Source: Plasmodium coatneyi (taxonomy: Eukaryota > Apicomplexa > Aconoidasida > Haemosporida > Plasmodiidae). Taken from it: a stretch of DNA of 64,000 nucleotides. Numbering within the stretch: position 1 is the stretch's first letter; each line of letters opens with the position of its first letter. Below are positions 21,171 through 31,913 of this stretch, piece after piece. The position numbers and the translations under genes are program-made. The stretch covers positions 973,501-1,037,500 of the forward strand of contig NC_033565.1 in NCBI RefSeq assembly GCF_001680005.1. Reading direction: 5' to 3'. The notes beneath the pieces were generated by a model. That model did not search any database. It had not been told where the DNA came from and saw only the letters and a program-made list of their open reading frames with translations.

Positions 21171-22560
21171 ATGAGCGGACCAATGGACAACCTAAAAAGG
21201 CGCGTGGTAAGTCTTCACTACTCAGCTAACGTGTGTTTGTTTGTGCAGGGCGTTAAAGTTGTGCCTTGGTGGAAGAAGCCGAGACCACCTCCTTCTGTTT
21301 AAATTTCTCCTCCTTTTTGTCCGAAATTATCTGTGCGGAAAGTACATTCTGCAGAAGGGTGGAAACCAACGAGCTGATGCATTAGCGTACCTACCGGAGT
21401 GTTTATTTATGAGTTTCTTCTCTGCTATGGCCGTGTAAAACCTATACCTTCCCTTTACTTGCACTCCACCCCCAGGCCTACAAAGCGGTCGACGATTACG
21501 TCCAGTCTAATATGACCATCGGGCTTGGGACTGGTACCACTGTATTTTATGTACTGGAGAGGATCGAGAATTTAATGAGAAATGGGAAGATCAAGAATGT
21601 GGTGTGTATCCCCACCAGTATCGACACGGAGATAAAGGTTAGCACAAGGGAACAATGCCTTACCAAGGGAAAAAGTTTCTACACGTGAGGGCCTACTTAT
21701 CCTCCTTCCCAAACGAACACTAAGTGCTCGTGTCCACGTCTGAACTTTCCTATACCATATATTCCAACCTGATCCCACGCAGGCCAAGAATTTAGGCATC
21801 CCCCTGACGACGCTGAGAAAAAATTCCCACATAGACATAGCCATAGATGGTGCAGACGAAATTGACATGGACCTGAATTTGGTCAAAGGTCGAGGTGGAG
21901 CCCTCGTGAGGGAGAAGTTGGTTGCCTCCTGTGCATCCTTCCTTATAATTGTAAGGAGCGAACACCAGTGGACGATGTGAAAGCGTACAGGGAGGCTCGT
22001 CTTTCTTTGAAAAGTGCCCACGTGGTGTATCCCAGTTACGCTCGATGGGCAATCCGATTTTGCATCCCTTTTTTATTTTTTGTTTTCTCCCCCTGCGCAG
22101 ATTGTGGACGAATCCAAACTCTGCACGAATGGCCTGGGCACGAAGGGACCAGTGCCAATTGAAATCCTCTCCTTTGGACATGAGAAGATTATTCAGAATT
22201 TGCTCCAAATTTCTTCCCTCCAAAATTGCAAGTATAAGTTGCGGGAGAAGAATGGGGAGGTGTACATAACGGACAACAAGAACTTCATCGTCGACTTTTA
22301 CTTCGCCAATCCGATCGAGGATTTGCTGGACACATGCAACAGGATAAAGATGGTGAGCGCGCCGTTTTGTGTGGCCATTTGATTAACCACTTAACCACTT
22401 AATCACTTGACCGTTTGACCATTTCACCTGTTCACCGTTTCACTCTTTGCAGACCACGGGCGTTGTAGACCACGGGATTTTCGTAAACATGACGAGCGTG
22501 GCGCTCATAAGCAAACAGGACGGGACGGTCCTGAAGTTGGACAAACATGCAGGCAATTGA
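21171..22560 (+). CDS. RPIA: Ribose-5-phosphate isomerase A
   Basis: Model join(21171..21206,21476..21637,21783..21950,22101..22352,22453..22560), 241 residues; all junctions are GT-AG and phase 0. RpiA interconverts ribulose-5-phosphate and ribose-5-phosphate in the non-oxidative pentose phosphate pathway, feeding nucleotide synthesis. The family motifs are complete: the phosphate-binding GLGTGTT loop, PTSIDTE, the catalytic-site DGADEID, the KGRGGALVREK motif with its catalytic Glu, DESKLC, and near the C-terminus TTGVVDHGIFVNM. Length fits the family. The short final peptide after ALISKQDGTVLKL is poorly conserved. A palindrome/poly-A element lies about 90 bp after the stop, within the likely 3' UTR. 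Cytosolic; no targeting sequence. Confidence 0.93.
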
Positions 22561-23186
22561 GGAGCATTCCACAATGTGGCTATCCATTTTGGTCATCCAC
22601 TTCGCTAGCCAGCGTTTTTTTTCCTCCCCCATTTTGCAGAAAAATCTTCTGAACCGTTCAGGTGAAAATGGGAAAAAAAAAAAAAAAAAAAAAAAAAACA
22701 TGGCAGCAGCCGGAATTAAAACATTTCGCTAGCTGCACCATCATTTGTTTTAATTAAAAAATTAAAGGAGTACCTAAAAACTTAGGCCCCTTTTTTTTAT
22801 TTTTTCGTCACTGGCGCATGTGTGTATGCCTCTGCTTTTATGCTTATTCGTATGTGTTTTTTGGGGGGCCTTCTTGCCCTGTTATGTTGTCCCCCTCGAA
22901 GGTGTGTATGTACATGTACCCAAGGTAGCATATGTCTACTTATGAGTCTACATGCACTTGTGTTTGAAGTCCCTGGCGTCCTATGTGAACCGTTTGCCAG
23001 CGTGCAGTTGTTTTCACACAACACTAACCATTTCACGTGCCATGCACCCTTGTCTTAAATTTTTAATCAGTTCACCATTGTCACCCCGCTAGTGCAGTTT
23101 ACCCACTCGGTCGTTCGCCCCACTGCGTTCGTATCATCGTTTTTATTTTCCCCCTCCAAAGAACTCCAACACCGCTGTTTGGAATC
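22561..23186. other. Intergenic, RPI 3' / membrane-protein 5'
   Basis: Contains the palindromic element and A tract at 22649-22698, GCTAGC sites at 22611 and 22728, and otherwise featureless sequence. Confidence 0.55.
22649..22698. repeat. Palindrome plus A26-class tract downstream of RPI
   Basis: CTGAAC-C-GTTCAG followed by GTGAAAATGGG and about 26 A residues. It is the same right flank as at 16266 but with A instead of T as the homopolymer. Confidence 0.8.
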
Positions 23187-24504
23187 ATGTATTTGTTTAA
23201 GAAGGCCAAAGACTCCATTGTCAATTCGCTGCAATATGATAAGGGGTCACCCCTTATTCGGCTACAAAGCGTCTGCAAGGGGATCCTGTGGGCCACCTTC
23301 CTTGTCTCCTTCGCTTTGCTCTCGCTAACTGTGTTAACCATGTACTTCGATCGGACCTTTTTTGTCAACAGAGGTGTGCACAAAAATGGCCCATTTGACG
23401 TGTCGTTCCCATGTGGGGCATTCGTACGTTGGTTTGCATAAACCTCCTACATGTATGTTGGGTGCGTCCATCAATTCACTATGCTGCCGCTTCCTCTTTT
23501 CCGCATGACAGACCTGCTGCAGATCCTCGCAGTGGCATCTTTCCTCCTCTGTCTGCTGTCCCTAACTATCCTGAGAAGAAAAAGTGGAACCTACATTTAT
23601 GCCAAAGTCGAGATGTACCCTTTTTCCTTTAAGGACTTAATTGACGTATCGCTGGTGACAGGGACGGTCACGATCTCGGTGCTGGACATCTTCCTGGTGT
23701 GTTCCTACCCGCGGGAATGTAGAACTATGTATGAGATGTACTATATATAGAGTGAATGTTACGTTGGTGCCTGTTTTTCACCACCCTCACATGATTCGAC
23801 TTCCACCACCACCCCTTCTCAGTGCTACCTTTTCCTTATTGTGGTGTTCCTCACCTTTTTAACGGGTACCCTTCAAAAGCTTATTTTATTTTTTCTATGA
23901 TTAGCATTTCCACTGCTACCTTACGTGAGTAGGAGTAAGTACATTTGTGTGCCTTTTCTTCCTCCCCACCCCATAGCGTTGTTTTCCCTTTATGTATGCC
24001 TAGACAACCCGCACATGAAGGACAACGAGAATATCAGCCTTTTCAGTAATGAGCCTATCATGAGCATTACATCATGGAAGCAGCACCCATCCCAGGGTGT
24101 CTCCCCCATTTTGTTGTCCACTGTTTGACCTTTATTTTGCCCTGAACAGTCTGTGTTGTGTGCGTTTTTCTCTGCACCCTTTGTGTTTTTTTTTTTTTTT
24201 TTTCCCCTCCCGCAGGTACGCAATTTACGTCCGTTTCGTACATCGGGCTGTACGCCATAACTCAGTTTTGTGCATTCAAATCTATGCCCTACCACCCAGT
24301 GGAATATTTGTGAGTAGAAGGGGAGGTCCATTTCAGAGTAGTGTAAACGGCAGGAGTTTTTGTTTAACCAGCAAGCATATGCGTGGGCATATTTCCCAAC
24401 TTGCATGCACATCCCCCCTTTAACATCGCAGGGGATATATAGTTAAAAACATCCTGGAGGACATCTTCTGCGTTGTGAAAAAGGCATGGAAGTTTATATA
24501 CTAA
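23187..24504 (+). CDS. Conserved multi-span membrane protein, unknown function
   Basis: Model join(23187..23373,23512..23696,23823..23865,23977..24096,24216..24309,24432..24504), 233 residues, six exons; every junction is GT-AG and phase-consistent. I do not recognise a family. Visible features: a short Lys-rich N-terminus (MYLFKKAKDSIVNSLQ), then about four to five hydrophobic spans (GILWATFLVSFALLSLTVL; LLQILAVASFLLCLLSLTIL; one around VSLVTGTVTISVLDIFL; CYLFLIVVFLTFL; a weaker SYIGLYAITQFCAF). Between the later spans is a hydrophilic loop with DNPHMKDNENISLF. The C-terminus is basic and amphipathic (KNILEDIFCVVKKAWKFIY). It lies just downstream of RPI on the same strand, and several tiny introns hide it from single-frame inspection. 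Confidence 0.75.
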
Positions 24505-25521
24505 CATAGGAAAAGTGAGTAATTGCCTACCCAATATTATTTCTCATTTTATTCCTTTGGAAGGCCTCTCTTTAACGGTCCTGGAGAGAAGTTGCTGTGT
24601 GGACACCCGACGGACTTTTCTCCTGTTAACATGTACATATAAAGTGTATTTTTTTTTTTTTTTAATTTCCATGGACGAGCACAGTTGTGGCAAGTTTTTT
24701 TTTTAAATTATATGGACAGGGTTGACCAAGGGAGAGTGATATCCCCCACCCATCGGTGGGTTAAGAATATCCTTTTGTGCCATGTACACACCTGTGTGAA
24801 AGACCTTCCCGAAGGAACTGAATTATTTTATGAAGAAACAAAACGGAGAGCATCAACAGAGATGAATTTGTTTACCCTTTTCACCTGAACATGTTCAGGT
24901 GAAAATGTTAGGGGGAATATTTTTTTTTTTTTTTTTTTTTTTTTGACTTCCTACCAACCTACCGACATACCTACATACGTAACCTGCCCCCGAAGGGTTA
25001 CCTCGCGGAGGTAGACGTTTAAAGATAATATACGTATAGGCGGATGGCCCATCAGTTAGCATTGTTGTGAAGCTGCGAAGTGACGCAACCGTCGTAAGTT
25101 TTTAGCGCTACCCCTGAGGTGGGGAAATTACGCGACTTTTGGTATGTAGCTATATACCGCTTGTTGGCGCAACTCCGCCGGAACAACATCGTCGTTATTT
25201 TTTCTTTTCAACTTTCCTATGGCACTGATGAGAATGTTAAGCGTGTGCTACTGGCTACGCTAAGGAAGTAAAAGTTTTTTTTTTTTTTTTGAGTATTGCC
25301 TGGTAGTGTATCGTCGGCGGGAACAAACGTGCTGAAGGAACATCAATTCAATTTCGCAAAAGTGGCATACCGTGGGGGAGTTTTATGCCCCATTTGGGGA
25401 TTCACTCCGAATCGGCAGAGGGGCGTTTTGCGCGCTGCAATTGGGGTTTCTACTAAGCGGTACGCCGTGATCGGGAGAAGCACCTCTTACTAGGCGTGAG
25501 CGAGAAGAAGGCTAAGTATCA
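24505..25521. other. Intergenic between membrane protein and tRNA-Phe
   Basis: Contains T tracts (24651-24664, 24921-24944, 25277-25290) and a 28-bp perfect palindrome at 24878-24905. No gene seen. Confidence 0.55.
24878..24944. repeat. 28-bp perfect palindrome plus T tract
   Basis: Bases 24878-24905 read TTTTCACCTGAAC-AT-GTTCAGGTGAAAA, a perfect 28-bp palindrome, followed by TGTTAGGGGGAATA and about 24 T. It is the most symmetric member of the dispersed family. Confidence 0.9.
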
Positions 25522-25526
25522 GCCGT

Positions 25527-25588
<62 letters not shown>

Positions 25589-25594
25589 ACGGCA
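25522..25594 (+). tRNA. tRNA-Phe (GAA anticodon)
   Basis: 73 nt with a complete cloverleaf: acceptor stem GCCGTGA pairs with TCACGGC and discriminator A; D-arm GCTC...GAGC with the AGTTGGGA loop; anticodon stem CAGAC/ GTCTG-type with loop CTGAAGA, anticodon GAA; T-arm with GGTTCGATCC. No intron. An A/T-rich stretch with T runs follows. Confidence 0.95.
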
Positions 25595-26224
25595 AACAAA
25601 CATTTTTTCTCAACAGGGAAAGAGAAAAAAAAATATGAATTCATTTTTACCCTTTCTATGAATTGTAAAAGCGTAATAAAGGTAAAAGAAAAAAAACTTA
25701 TCCTTTTTAACTGCCACTTGGTAAAAGTTGCGCATCTTTCGCATTTGACCATTTCGCCCCATTTTTTTTTTCTTTTTTTTTTTTTTTTTGCATATGCATT
25801 TATAGTGGGCACTTTTCCCATACTACAACCATTCGTAGGTTCATCCCCTTGTTTTGAAGTAGCCGATAATTGGAGCTTTACCTTCATTGGGTTAATTCAC
25901 CGCTTTGGGTCCCCTCGTACGAGGCATCTGCCTCCAAAAAGGCTATATTAATAGGGGATGCTTTCATTTGGCTGGATAGAGGTGAGAACATGGAAGGTGG
26001 AAGGCTTTTCCACGTTTGTGACTCAACACCCTCAAGTAGGTACCACCCTGGTTTGCCTGAACGAGCAAGGCCAATTGAACCAGTGGAGGCTAAACGAATG
26101 GAATCCGTTAAACTGTTCGGATGGGTAAAAAGGAGAAAAATAAAAAGGCGTTCCTTTAGGGGTATGAAAATAAGTACGTGGGGTTGGGCGCTACAATTGC
26201 ACCTGTTCATAGTGATCCCCCCGG
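25595..26224. other. Intergenic between tRNA-Phe and aspartyl-tRNA synthetase 3' end
   Basis: T-rich tract at 25763-25789, otherwise mixed sequence. Antisense-looking short frames are present but have no supporting features. It contains a single half-palindrome (GCCTGAAC) near 26055. Confidence 0.5.
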
Positions 26225-29074
26225 TTATTCACAAAAAACGGCGCGCTTCACATTCCCCAGGTTGAGCGCAGCAAGCAGGTACCGTTCGAAGCCGAGCGCC
26301 AAGCCCCCATGGGGCTTCGAACCAAAACGAAACGAATTTATGTATTTACTTAAAGTGGAGTTGCTGTCTATTAAATCTTCACACTTCTTGAGGTAATCCG
26401 AGAGGGAAAAGTTGGTCTTTTCCGTGACGGGTAATGCACAGGAGAATTTTCCTTGTGGATTCTCTACGGACCCACAGGTGTTCACTACTTTGAATAGGAG
26501 AATAGGTAAGTGGTTGATTCGCTGACTGCCGGAAATGATTTCGACTCCCTTGTAGAAAAAGTCGAAGCTGTTCGTAAACCTCATGTCGTAGAGGTTGTGT
26601 GCTGTGTAGTATGGTCTGAGGTGCCATGGGTACTGATCTATTATGAACAGGTCGACGTCAAAGTTTTTTTTCAGAAACTGGTGTAGGAACTGTAGTTCTT
26701 CGTTGGTGAAGTCGGGAGAGTGCAGGTACTTTTCCTTTAACGCTGCGCTATGTGCCGATTCGGTTACATACACTTCGTCTCCTTCTTCATGTGGGTTCTT
26801 GCGTAGCAGATTCAGCATGGAGTATTTACATTCGACCTGTCCATCTGTGCCAACTGGCGCATTTGCCGTGGTACCTCCCTCATACAGGCGGTTAAGAAAG
26901 AGGAGTACCCTCTTGTAGAGCTCATCCCGGTCGAACCTGTTTAGGAAGGCGTAAACATTCTCCTCCTGTTGGTTCGCTTGTCCTGATGATGACTTCCCGT
27001 CGATGGGGACACCTCCCTGGTATATACGGTACGTGTTTTCCACCTTCTGATTAAAGTACACGTTGTGTAGCATGTCACCAGGGGGTGCTTCAAATGATAG
27101 TCTTTTCTTTAATTCTTCCTTTTCCTCATTGGTGAGAATTCTTACACCCTCCTTGGCAAAGTTACCTCCTACGTGTGACTTCTTCCTCCCTCCTTCCTGC
27201 ATGTCAAGGGGAGAGCAACCAGTAGTAGCATTCAGGTCTCTTGAGTAATATTTGTGTAGTATGTCTTTTGCCTCGCAAAAGGAGAGCACAAAAGGAACGT
27301 CGGGAAATTTGCTAGGTTCTAAATGGTAACCTCCAAAAAAGGAGCTAATTAAACTTAACTCCTCCCCAAAGGTGTTAAGCATATACCCATTTAGCCGCTT
27401 TAACAGATTATACATGGGGATAATTATTTCGTAGTAATTCTGGTAGAGGACTCTCTCTATGTCTAGCGAAAGGAACTCATTCAGATGCCTTGACGTGTTA
27501 AACTTTTCATTCCTGTAGGAGTAGTTCATCTCGTAGATTCGCTCAAAGTCGGCGTTTATTAACATTTGTTTGTAGAATTGGGGACTCTGTGCTAGTATCA
27601 CTTTTTCCCCCTCGATTTTGTAGCACCTGGAACCTCCTTCCGACCCGTTCAATTGGCAACCGGGGCGGCCATCCACCGAAGCGGAAGTGGTGCCCACTGC
27701 AACACCTGCATCACCTGCATCACCTGCAGTGTGTTCTCCACCGAGGTCAACCAACTTCGACGTGAACACCTCTGTGTATCCATCCCGCCGAAGCATCTCC
27801 CTTAACTGTTGTGCAATTCGGTTCTTCATTTGAAACACGAGGTGGTTCATGGGGTGTCTGTGGTGGAGGCTGGGGTGTTGCAGCTTCAGGATGACTTCGC
27901 TGGTGTTTAGTTTAGTGGGTCGGCGAGCAACACCATCGGTACTACCATCATCATCATGTTTATTACCATCATGTTTATTAGCACCATCATGTTTATTACC
28001 ATCATGTTCATTACCATCATGTTTATTACCATCATGTTTATTACCATCACTGACGATGACGCCACATTTTTGCGCCGCCCAGAACGCCCTGCCCTCGTTC
28101 ACCATAACAGGCACATCATCAAACGCTTCCGAAATACATTGGATGCTCCTCACGACGATCTCTATGCACTTTTCATTCAGTATGCTCTCCAAAAAGGGAA
28201 CCCCACTTGTGCTTAAATCCCCATGTACCTTCACATGTCCAACAATGTCTACCACACTTTCGTTCCGTATCTTTTTTATATAGCTGTGCAGAGGATCCTC
28301 CCATTCGGTGCTTCTTCCTTTTTTTTCATACACACAGGTGAGATAAACTCCCCCTTCTTGTCTGAGGCGAAGGAAAATCCTTTTCGATTGCTTCACTTTC
28401 TGTTCCACTCTTCCTCTGATGAGAGTGTAATTCTGGTCGATAATGGTCTTCTTGGTACTTCCCTCTGAATGAGTAGCTTCACTGGGGGGGCTGCTACACG
28501 AGGAGAATTCCCCTCCGTGCTGCTCAATGTAGTGCACAATCTGTTCATACGTCGAATAGCAATTTTGCCTACTTCCAGTTCCGTAGAAAAAGGAAAAGTC
28601 GCCCACTTGGGTGAGGTGCAGTAGGGGGGCATGTCCACTGTGATCACTCTCCCTAGGGTGTTCCTCCTGTCCCTCCCCATTCAGCTTGGCAATATAAACG
28701 GCAGAGCTGCGATTCTCCCTACAGGAAAAGGGATGTATATATTTTTTTCTCTTCCCATGAGGGAGTCCTCTTCTGGTCTTATCACTCACGTGAAGGAAGC
28801 CTACTGGTGGTGAGACGTCACCTCCGAAAAGGCTACTCAATTGACTTGTCGTTCTTTTGTGTATCCTACTTGGGGAGAGGCAGCTGTTACTAAAGCACTG
28901 CCTTGGACTCCGCCCCACTGAACTTCTAACATAGGCAAGTTGTTCTCTCCTAGGGGTCCCTCGACTTAAATTTATGCTACAGTTTCCCTTCTGCCTGTAG
29001 CAGAGGATGGACTCCTGCAGGTACGTCATCATATATATGCGCCATAGGAGGAGTACCCCCCTTGCAAGTTTCAT
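26225..29074 (-). CDS. Aspartyl-tRNA synthetase, probably organellar
   Basis: 949 residues from the ATG at 29074. It is a class IIb synthetase that charges tRNA-Asp. Motif 2 is SYRNEKFNTSRHLNEF (about residue 520), preceded by the AQSPQFYKQMLI substrate-binding segment; motif 3 is GLALGFERYLLAAL at the C-terminus; DQYPWHLRPYYT and EIISGSQRI are also characteristic. These features match the archaeal/eukaryotic AspRS type, without the bacterial GAD insertion. The hydrophobic/basic N-terminus and several Asn/Lys-rich insertions fit a targeted parasite enzyme. By recalled synteny this is the apicoplast-assigned AspRS, which I cannot prove from sequence. Oddities: a 15-bp minisatellite encoding GNKHD repeats near residue 340-375, and a C-terminus ending RAVFCE instead of the usual FPRD...P tail. 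Confidence 0.82.
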   Translation of the reverse strand: MKLARGVLLLWRIYMMTYLQESILCYRQKGNCSINLSRGTPRREQLAYVRSSVGRSPRQCFSNSCLSPSRIHKRTTSQLSSLFGGDVSPPVGFLHVSDKTRRGLPHGKRKKYIHPFSCRENRSSAVYIAKLNGEGQEEHPRESDHSGHAPLLHLTQVGDFSFFYGTGSRQNCYSTYEQIVHYIEQHGGEFSSCSSPPSEATHSEGSTKKTIIDQNYTLIRGRVEQKVKQSKRIFLRLRQEGGVYLTCVYEKKGRSTEWEDPLHSYIKKIRNESVVDIVGHVKVHGDLSTSGVPFLESILNEKCIEIVVRSIQCISEAFDDVPVMVNEGRAFWAAQKCGVIVSDGNKHDGNKHDGNEHDGNKHDGANKHDGNKHDDDGSTDGVARRPTKLNTSEVILKLQHPSLHHRHPMNHLVFQMKNRIAQQLREMLRRDGYTEVFTSKLVDLGGEHTAGDAGDAGVAVGTTSASVDGRPGCQLNGSEGGSRCYKIEGEKVILAQSPQFYKQMLINADFERIYEMNYSYRNEKFNTSRHLNEFLSLDIERVLYQNYYEIIIPMYNLLKRLNGYMLNTFGEELSLISSFFGGYHLEPSKFPDVPFVLSFCEAKDILHKYYSRDLNATTGCSPLDMQEGGRKKSHVGGNFAKEGVRILTNEEKEELKKRLSFEAPPGDMLHNVYFNQKVENTYRIYQGGVPIDGKSSSGQANQQEENVYAFLNRFDRDELYKRVLLFLNRLYEGGTTANAPVGTDGQVECKYSMLNLLRKNPHEEGDEVYVTESAHSAALKEKYLHSPDFTNEELQFLHQFLKKNFDVDLFIIDQYPWHLRPYYTAHNLYDMRFTNSFDFFYKGVEIISGSQRINHLPILLFKVVNTCGSVENPQGKFSCALPVTEKTNFSLSDYLKKCEDLIDSNSTLSKYINSFRFGSKPHGGLALGFERYLLAALNLGNVKRAVFCE
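27951..28052 (-). repeat. 15-bp coding minisatellite (GNKHD repeats)
   Basis: Six to seven copies of ATCATGTTTATTACC (as read on the plus strand), with one 18-bp variant, encode G-N-K/E-H-D units in the AspRS. The array is expected to vary in length between isolates. Confidence 0.85.
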
Positions 29075-29819
29075 TTTGGCGCTTCATCGGGTCACCCTCC
29101 GCCATCGCTTACTCTGCCGCGTTACCACGTTACCGTTCTACCGCTTTACCGCTTCCACGATGCACACCTGAGGGGAAGGGTCAAAGAGGGAGCTCTAACC
29201 CTGTCGTCACTTCCTCCATTATGGTTGTTTGGCCACCAAAATGGGATGGAGAAAAAAAAAGCATCGCAAGTAGAAGGGGAGAGTGTTTTAGGTGCCAAGT
29301 ACGACGAAGAAAAAGTGCACTGAGTTCCCCACTGAGCAGTTCTGCCTGATCTGTGTACCCCCTCGACCTAAATAAACACCACGCGGAACAAAATTGGAGA
29401 CCCCGCAAGAGGTTTTTTTTCACCTTTAACATTATTTGACCAACGGGTCTACACGAAAAGGGGGCAGGGACCACCCGTATAGGTGGTAATACCATCCCCC
29501 GTTTACACAAAAATTTTAAAAAAAAAAAAAAAAAAAGTTACAATCAGTAAGTTTAGTTGTTACACAAATGGGGGGGAAATCATCATCATTGGTGTGGAGT
29601 CAAATGGAATTATCACGAAAAAAAAAAAAAAAAAAAAAAAAAAATATCAAAAAGCTGAGTGAACTAACAGGGGTGTGGTGAGGCAATGATTAGGCGACAT
29701 CGCGTCGTGATCATGTGGACGGGGTAGTGAGCTCTCCCAGGGGGGTTCCGCCCTTTGATCCCACATAGAGTTATTAAAACGCCATTATGCTGTTATGCTG
29801 TTGCGCTGCTACGCTGTTG
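29075..29819. other. Intergenic, AspRS 5' / Nudix gene 3'
   Basis: Tandem-gene spacer with A tracts at 29518-29537 and 29620-29643. No gene seen. Confidence 0.55.
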
Positions 29820-31913
29820 CTACCTTGTCGGAATGGTCCCCACCAGGTTCAGAAAGAGGAAGACCCAAAAGTCGCGGCTGGTGACCAAGCACCTGAGAAA
29901 CTTCCTATAGGGGGCGTTGCAGGTCTTGCTCAGGGTACCCACATTATGCTCAGTTAATTTCGTATTAAAAGGAGAAAAGAACAGAGCCCAAAAGGCTTCG
30001 TACTTCTCCTGCTGGATTAGCATGCGTAGTCTGGTGTGTATGTCTTTGTAGAGGTGCCACACATTCGCGGCAACGCATCTGTGTAGTTTTAGGGAACCTT
30101 TATCGACTAGAATGAACTTCGACGGGGGTGCATCTTTTTGGTTGTCCTCTCTGTGGTGTTCATCCGGGGGAAGACAAACAGGGTTACCCCCCTTTCGCAT
30201 GATCTCATCAAAAAGGTTCCACACATGACGCACAATCGGTACGTGGTTGCAGTGTCTTAGAAAGTACAGAAGCATGTCGGAAAGGTCCAGCCAAGTCATG
30301 TCGTTCATATAGCCAGTATCTATCTGGTTATCTGCTTCCCCCTTTTGGCTAGTTCCTTCTCCATAAAAAGTATCCTTTTTATTTTTCTCATATTTGGATG
30401 GGATCAAGTTCCTTACGTGCATTAAGTTGTAGTAAAAATCGGGATCAATTCTTTTCCTTATTTCTGTGGAATCAAATAAGTACGTTTCATAATCCGTTTT
30501 ACTGTTCGCTCTGCATCTAATTAAGAAGTGCATATTTTCACTCAACAGGATATTAAAAAAGGTCATGTAATTATGCCAGAAGTAATTTCTCAAATAGTCT
30601 AGCATATTCTTACAGTGGTGTTGAATTACGTTGTAAAAAAAGAGGCAGTATTTCCCTTGCGGGTAGTAGAGCTTAAAATTGCTAACCTCGTCATCCTCTA
30701 TCGAGGAAAATAAACTGATCTCCTTGTGGATCTGCTCCAACATGGCACTCCTCCTCTGATGGTAGGACGGGGGGTAGGAACACCGGTACATGGTCTCGTG
30801 GTTCTCTTTTATATTTAGACACGCCTCCTTAAAGTACAGCATAAAATTGTTGATGTGCACGTTTATTGCATTCATCTTTTGTTGGATGCTCATTTGGGTT
30901 ATGTCATTTAGGAAGTTCCTCTGTAGGAACAGTTCATACGGGTCACCCTCCATTGGGGCGTGTCCCTCCGTTTGGGATTTCACCCCCCCTTGGGTCGGTT
31001 CCCCCCCCGGGGTGATCCCCTTCATGACGTAATGCAAGTGGCTAAAGTACGACACGAACATGTTATACAGATAAAGGGTCTCTTCGCTGAATTCCCTGTA
31101 GGCAGTCACCACGGGGTTGTATTCCCCTCGATCTCTCTTCCCTCCAGGAACGCTTAGTTCACCCTTCATTCGTGATCCCGCATCCGTTTGTAAGGGCTCC
31201 TTGTTCTGCTGCTTCTTCAGAGGGTCATAACCCAGCAATATTTTCACATTGATGTTTCGTCGGTTTGTTTCCTGGTTGGCGTTATTTGCAGGGTTCTGCT
31301 CCACTTCGGTCATCACTATAAAGTATCCTGCCGCCTTGTAGTTGTGCTTGGTTTTGTCTGACAAACGGCTACTTACCGGCGGGTTGGTGTCTTGGGGAGG
31401 GTGATTGTACGAAACTATTTGCCATTCTGGTTCCTCGGGGTCGCAACTCGGGTTGGAACTTAAATCGGCAGGTGGGCAGCTGTTCAGACGGCCACCTCGA
31501 TCATCACTTCGACTACCTCCTCGACCTCCACCTGGACAGCTGATTGGAGAGCTGACTGGACAGTTGTTTATACCGCCGCTATGCTCGGAGCAGGGGAACC
31601 CCTTCGCAACGCACCTGTACTGCTTGAGCAGCTTCAACCTGTTCGGTTGCCCCGTACTTCTTACATACTCCTTCTTGCCAATTCGTTTAGCTCCACTTTG
31701 AAATCTCCTTTGACCCAAAAAATGAACAACCGGACTTAAGTACCCGTTGACATTTTTCCTTATTTTGTTCGCACTTATATTCATGTTTGTGTAGTTGCCA
31801 TTCCAGACGGGGGAGAAGGTCCGTATCTTTACGCCGGTCATGTAGATTGGCGCGCCGTTTACGTTGCACAGAGGGGCACTTCCAGGCATGACGCTGTTGC
31901 CACTGTGGTACAT
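29820..31913 (-). CDS. Nudix-fold protein of unknown substrate
   Basis: 697 residues from the first ATG at 31913; the frame is open upstream to 32069 but only through non-ATG codons. Nudix hydrolases cleave nucleoside diphosphates linked to another moiety. The domain is visible at about residues 180-300: AGYFIVMTEVEQ, KILLGYDPLKKQ, and then the Nudix box (PGGKRDRGEYNPVVTAYREF, continuing with SEET). Compared with the consensus GX5EX7REUXEEXGU the spacer before RE is one residue longer and the Gly after EE is replaced by Thr, so activity is uncertain. An Arg-rich N-terminal region (HFLGQRRFQSGAKRIGKKEY) could be an organelle presequence. The C-terminal 350 residues are not recognised and are rich in Tyr, His and Asn. 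It lies directly upstream of AspRS on the same strand. Confidence 0.65.
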   Translation of the reverse strand: MYHSGNSVMPGSAPLCNVNGAPIYMTGVKIRTFSPVWNGNYTNMNISANKIRKNVNGYLSPVVHFLGQRRFQSGAKRIGKKEYVRSTGQPNRLKLLKQYRCVAKGFPCSEHSGGINNCPVSSPISCPGGGRGGSRSDDRGGRLNSCPPADLSSNPSCDPEEPEWQIVSYNHPPQDTNPPVSSRLSDKTKHNYKAAGYFIVMTEVEQNPANNANQETNRRNINVKILLGYDPLKKQQNKEPLQTDAGSRMKGELSVPGGKRDRGEYNPVVTAYREFSEETLYLYNMFVSYFSHLHYVMKGITPGGEPTQGGVKSQTEGHAPMEGDPYELFLQRNFLNDITQMSIQQKMNAINVHINNFMLYFKEACLNIKENHETMYRCSYPPSYHQRRSAMLEQIHKEISLFSSIEDDEVSNFKLYYPQGKYCLFFYNVIQHHCKNMLDYLRNYFWHNYMTFFNILLSENMHFLIRCRANSKTDYETYLFDSTEIRKRIDPDFYYNLMHVRNLIPSKYEKNKKDTFYGEGTSQKGEADNQIDTGYMNDMTWLDLSDMLLYFLRHCNHVPIVRHVWNLFDEIMRKGGNPVCLPPDEHHREDNQKDAPPSKFILVDKGSLKLHRCVAANVWHLYKDIHTRLRMLIQQEKYEAFWALFFSPFNTKLTEHNVGTLSKTCNAPYRKFLRCLVTSRDFWVFLFLNLVGTIPTR

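Noticed and set aside
26055..26063. Single CCTGAAC sites at 26056, 38043, 51091 and 53963 as members of the palindromic family
   Set aside because: Only half of the palindrome is present and no adjacent homopolymer lines up, so chance is sufficient.
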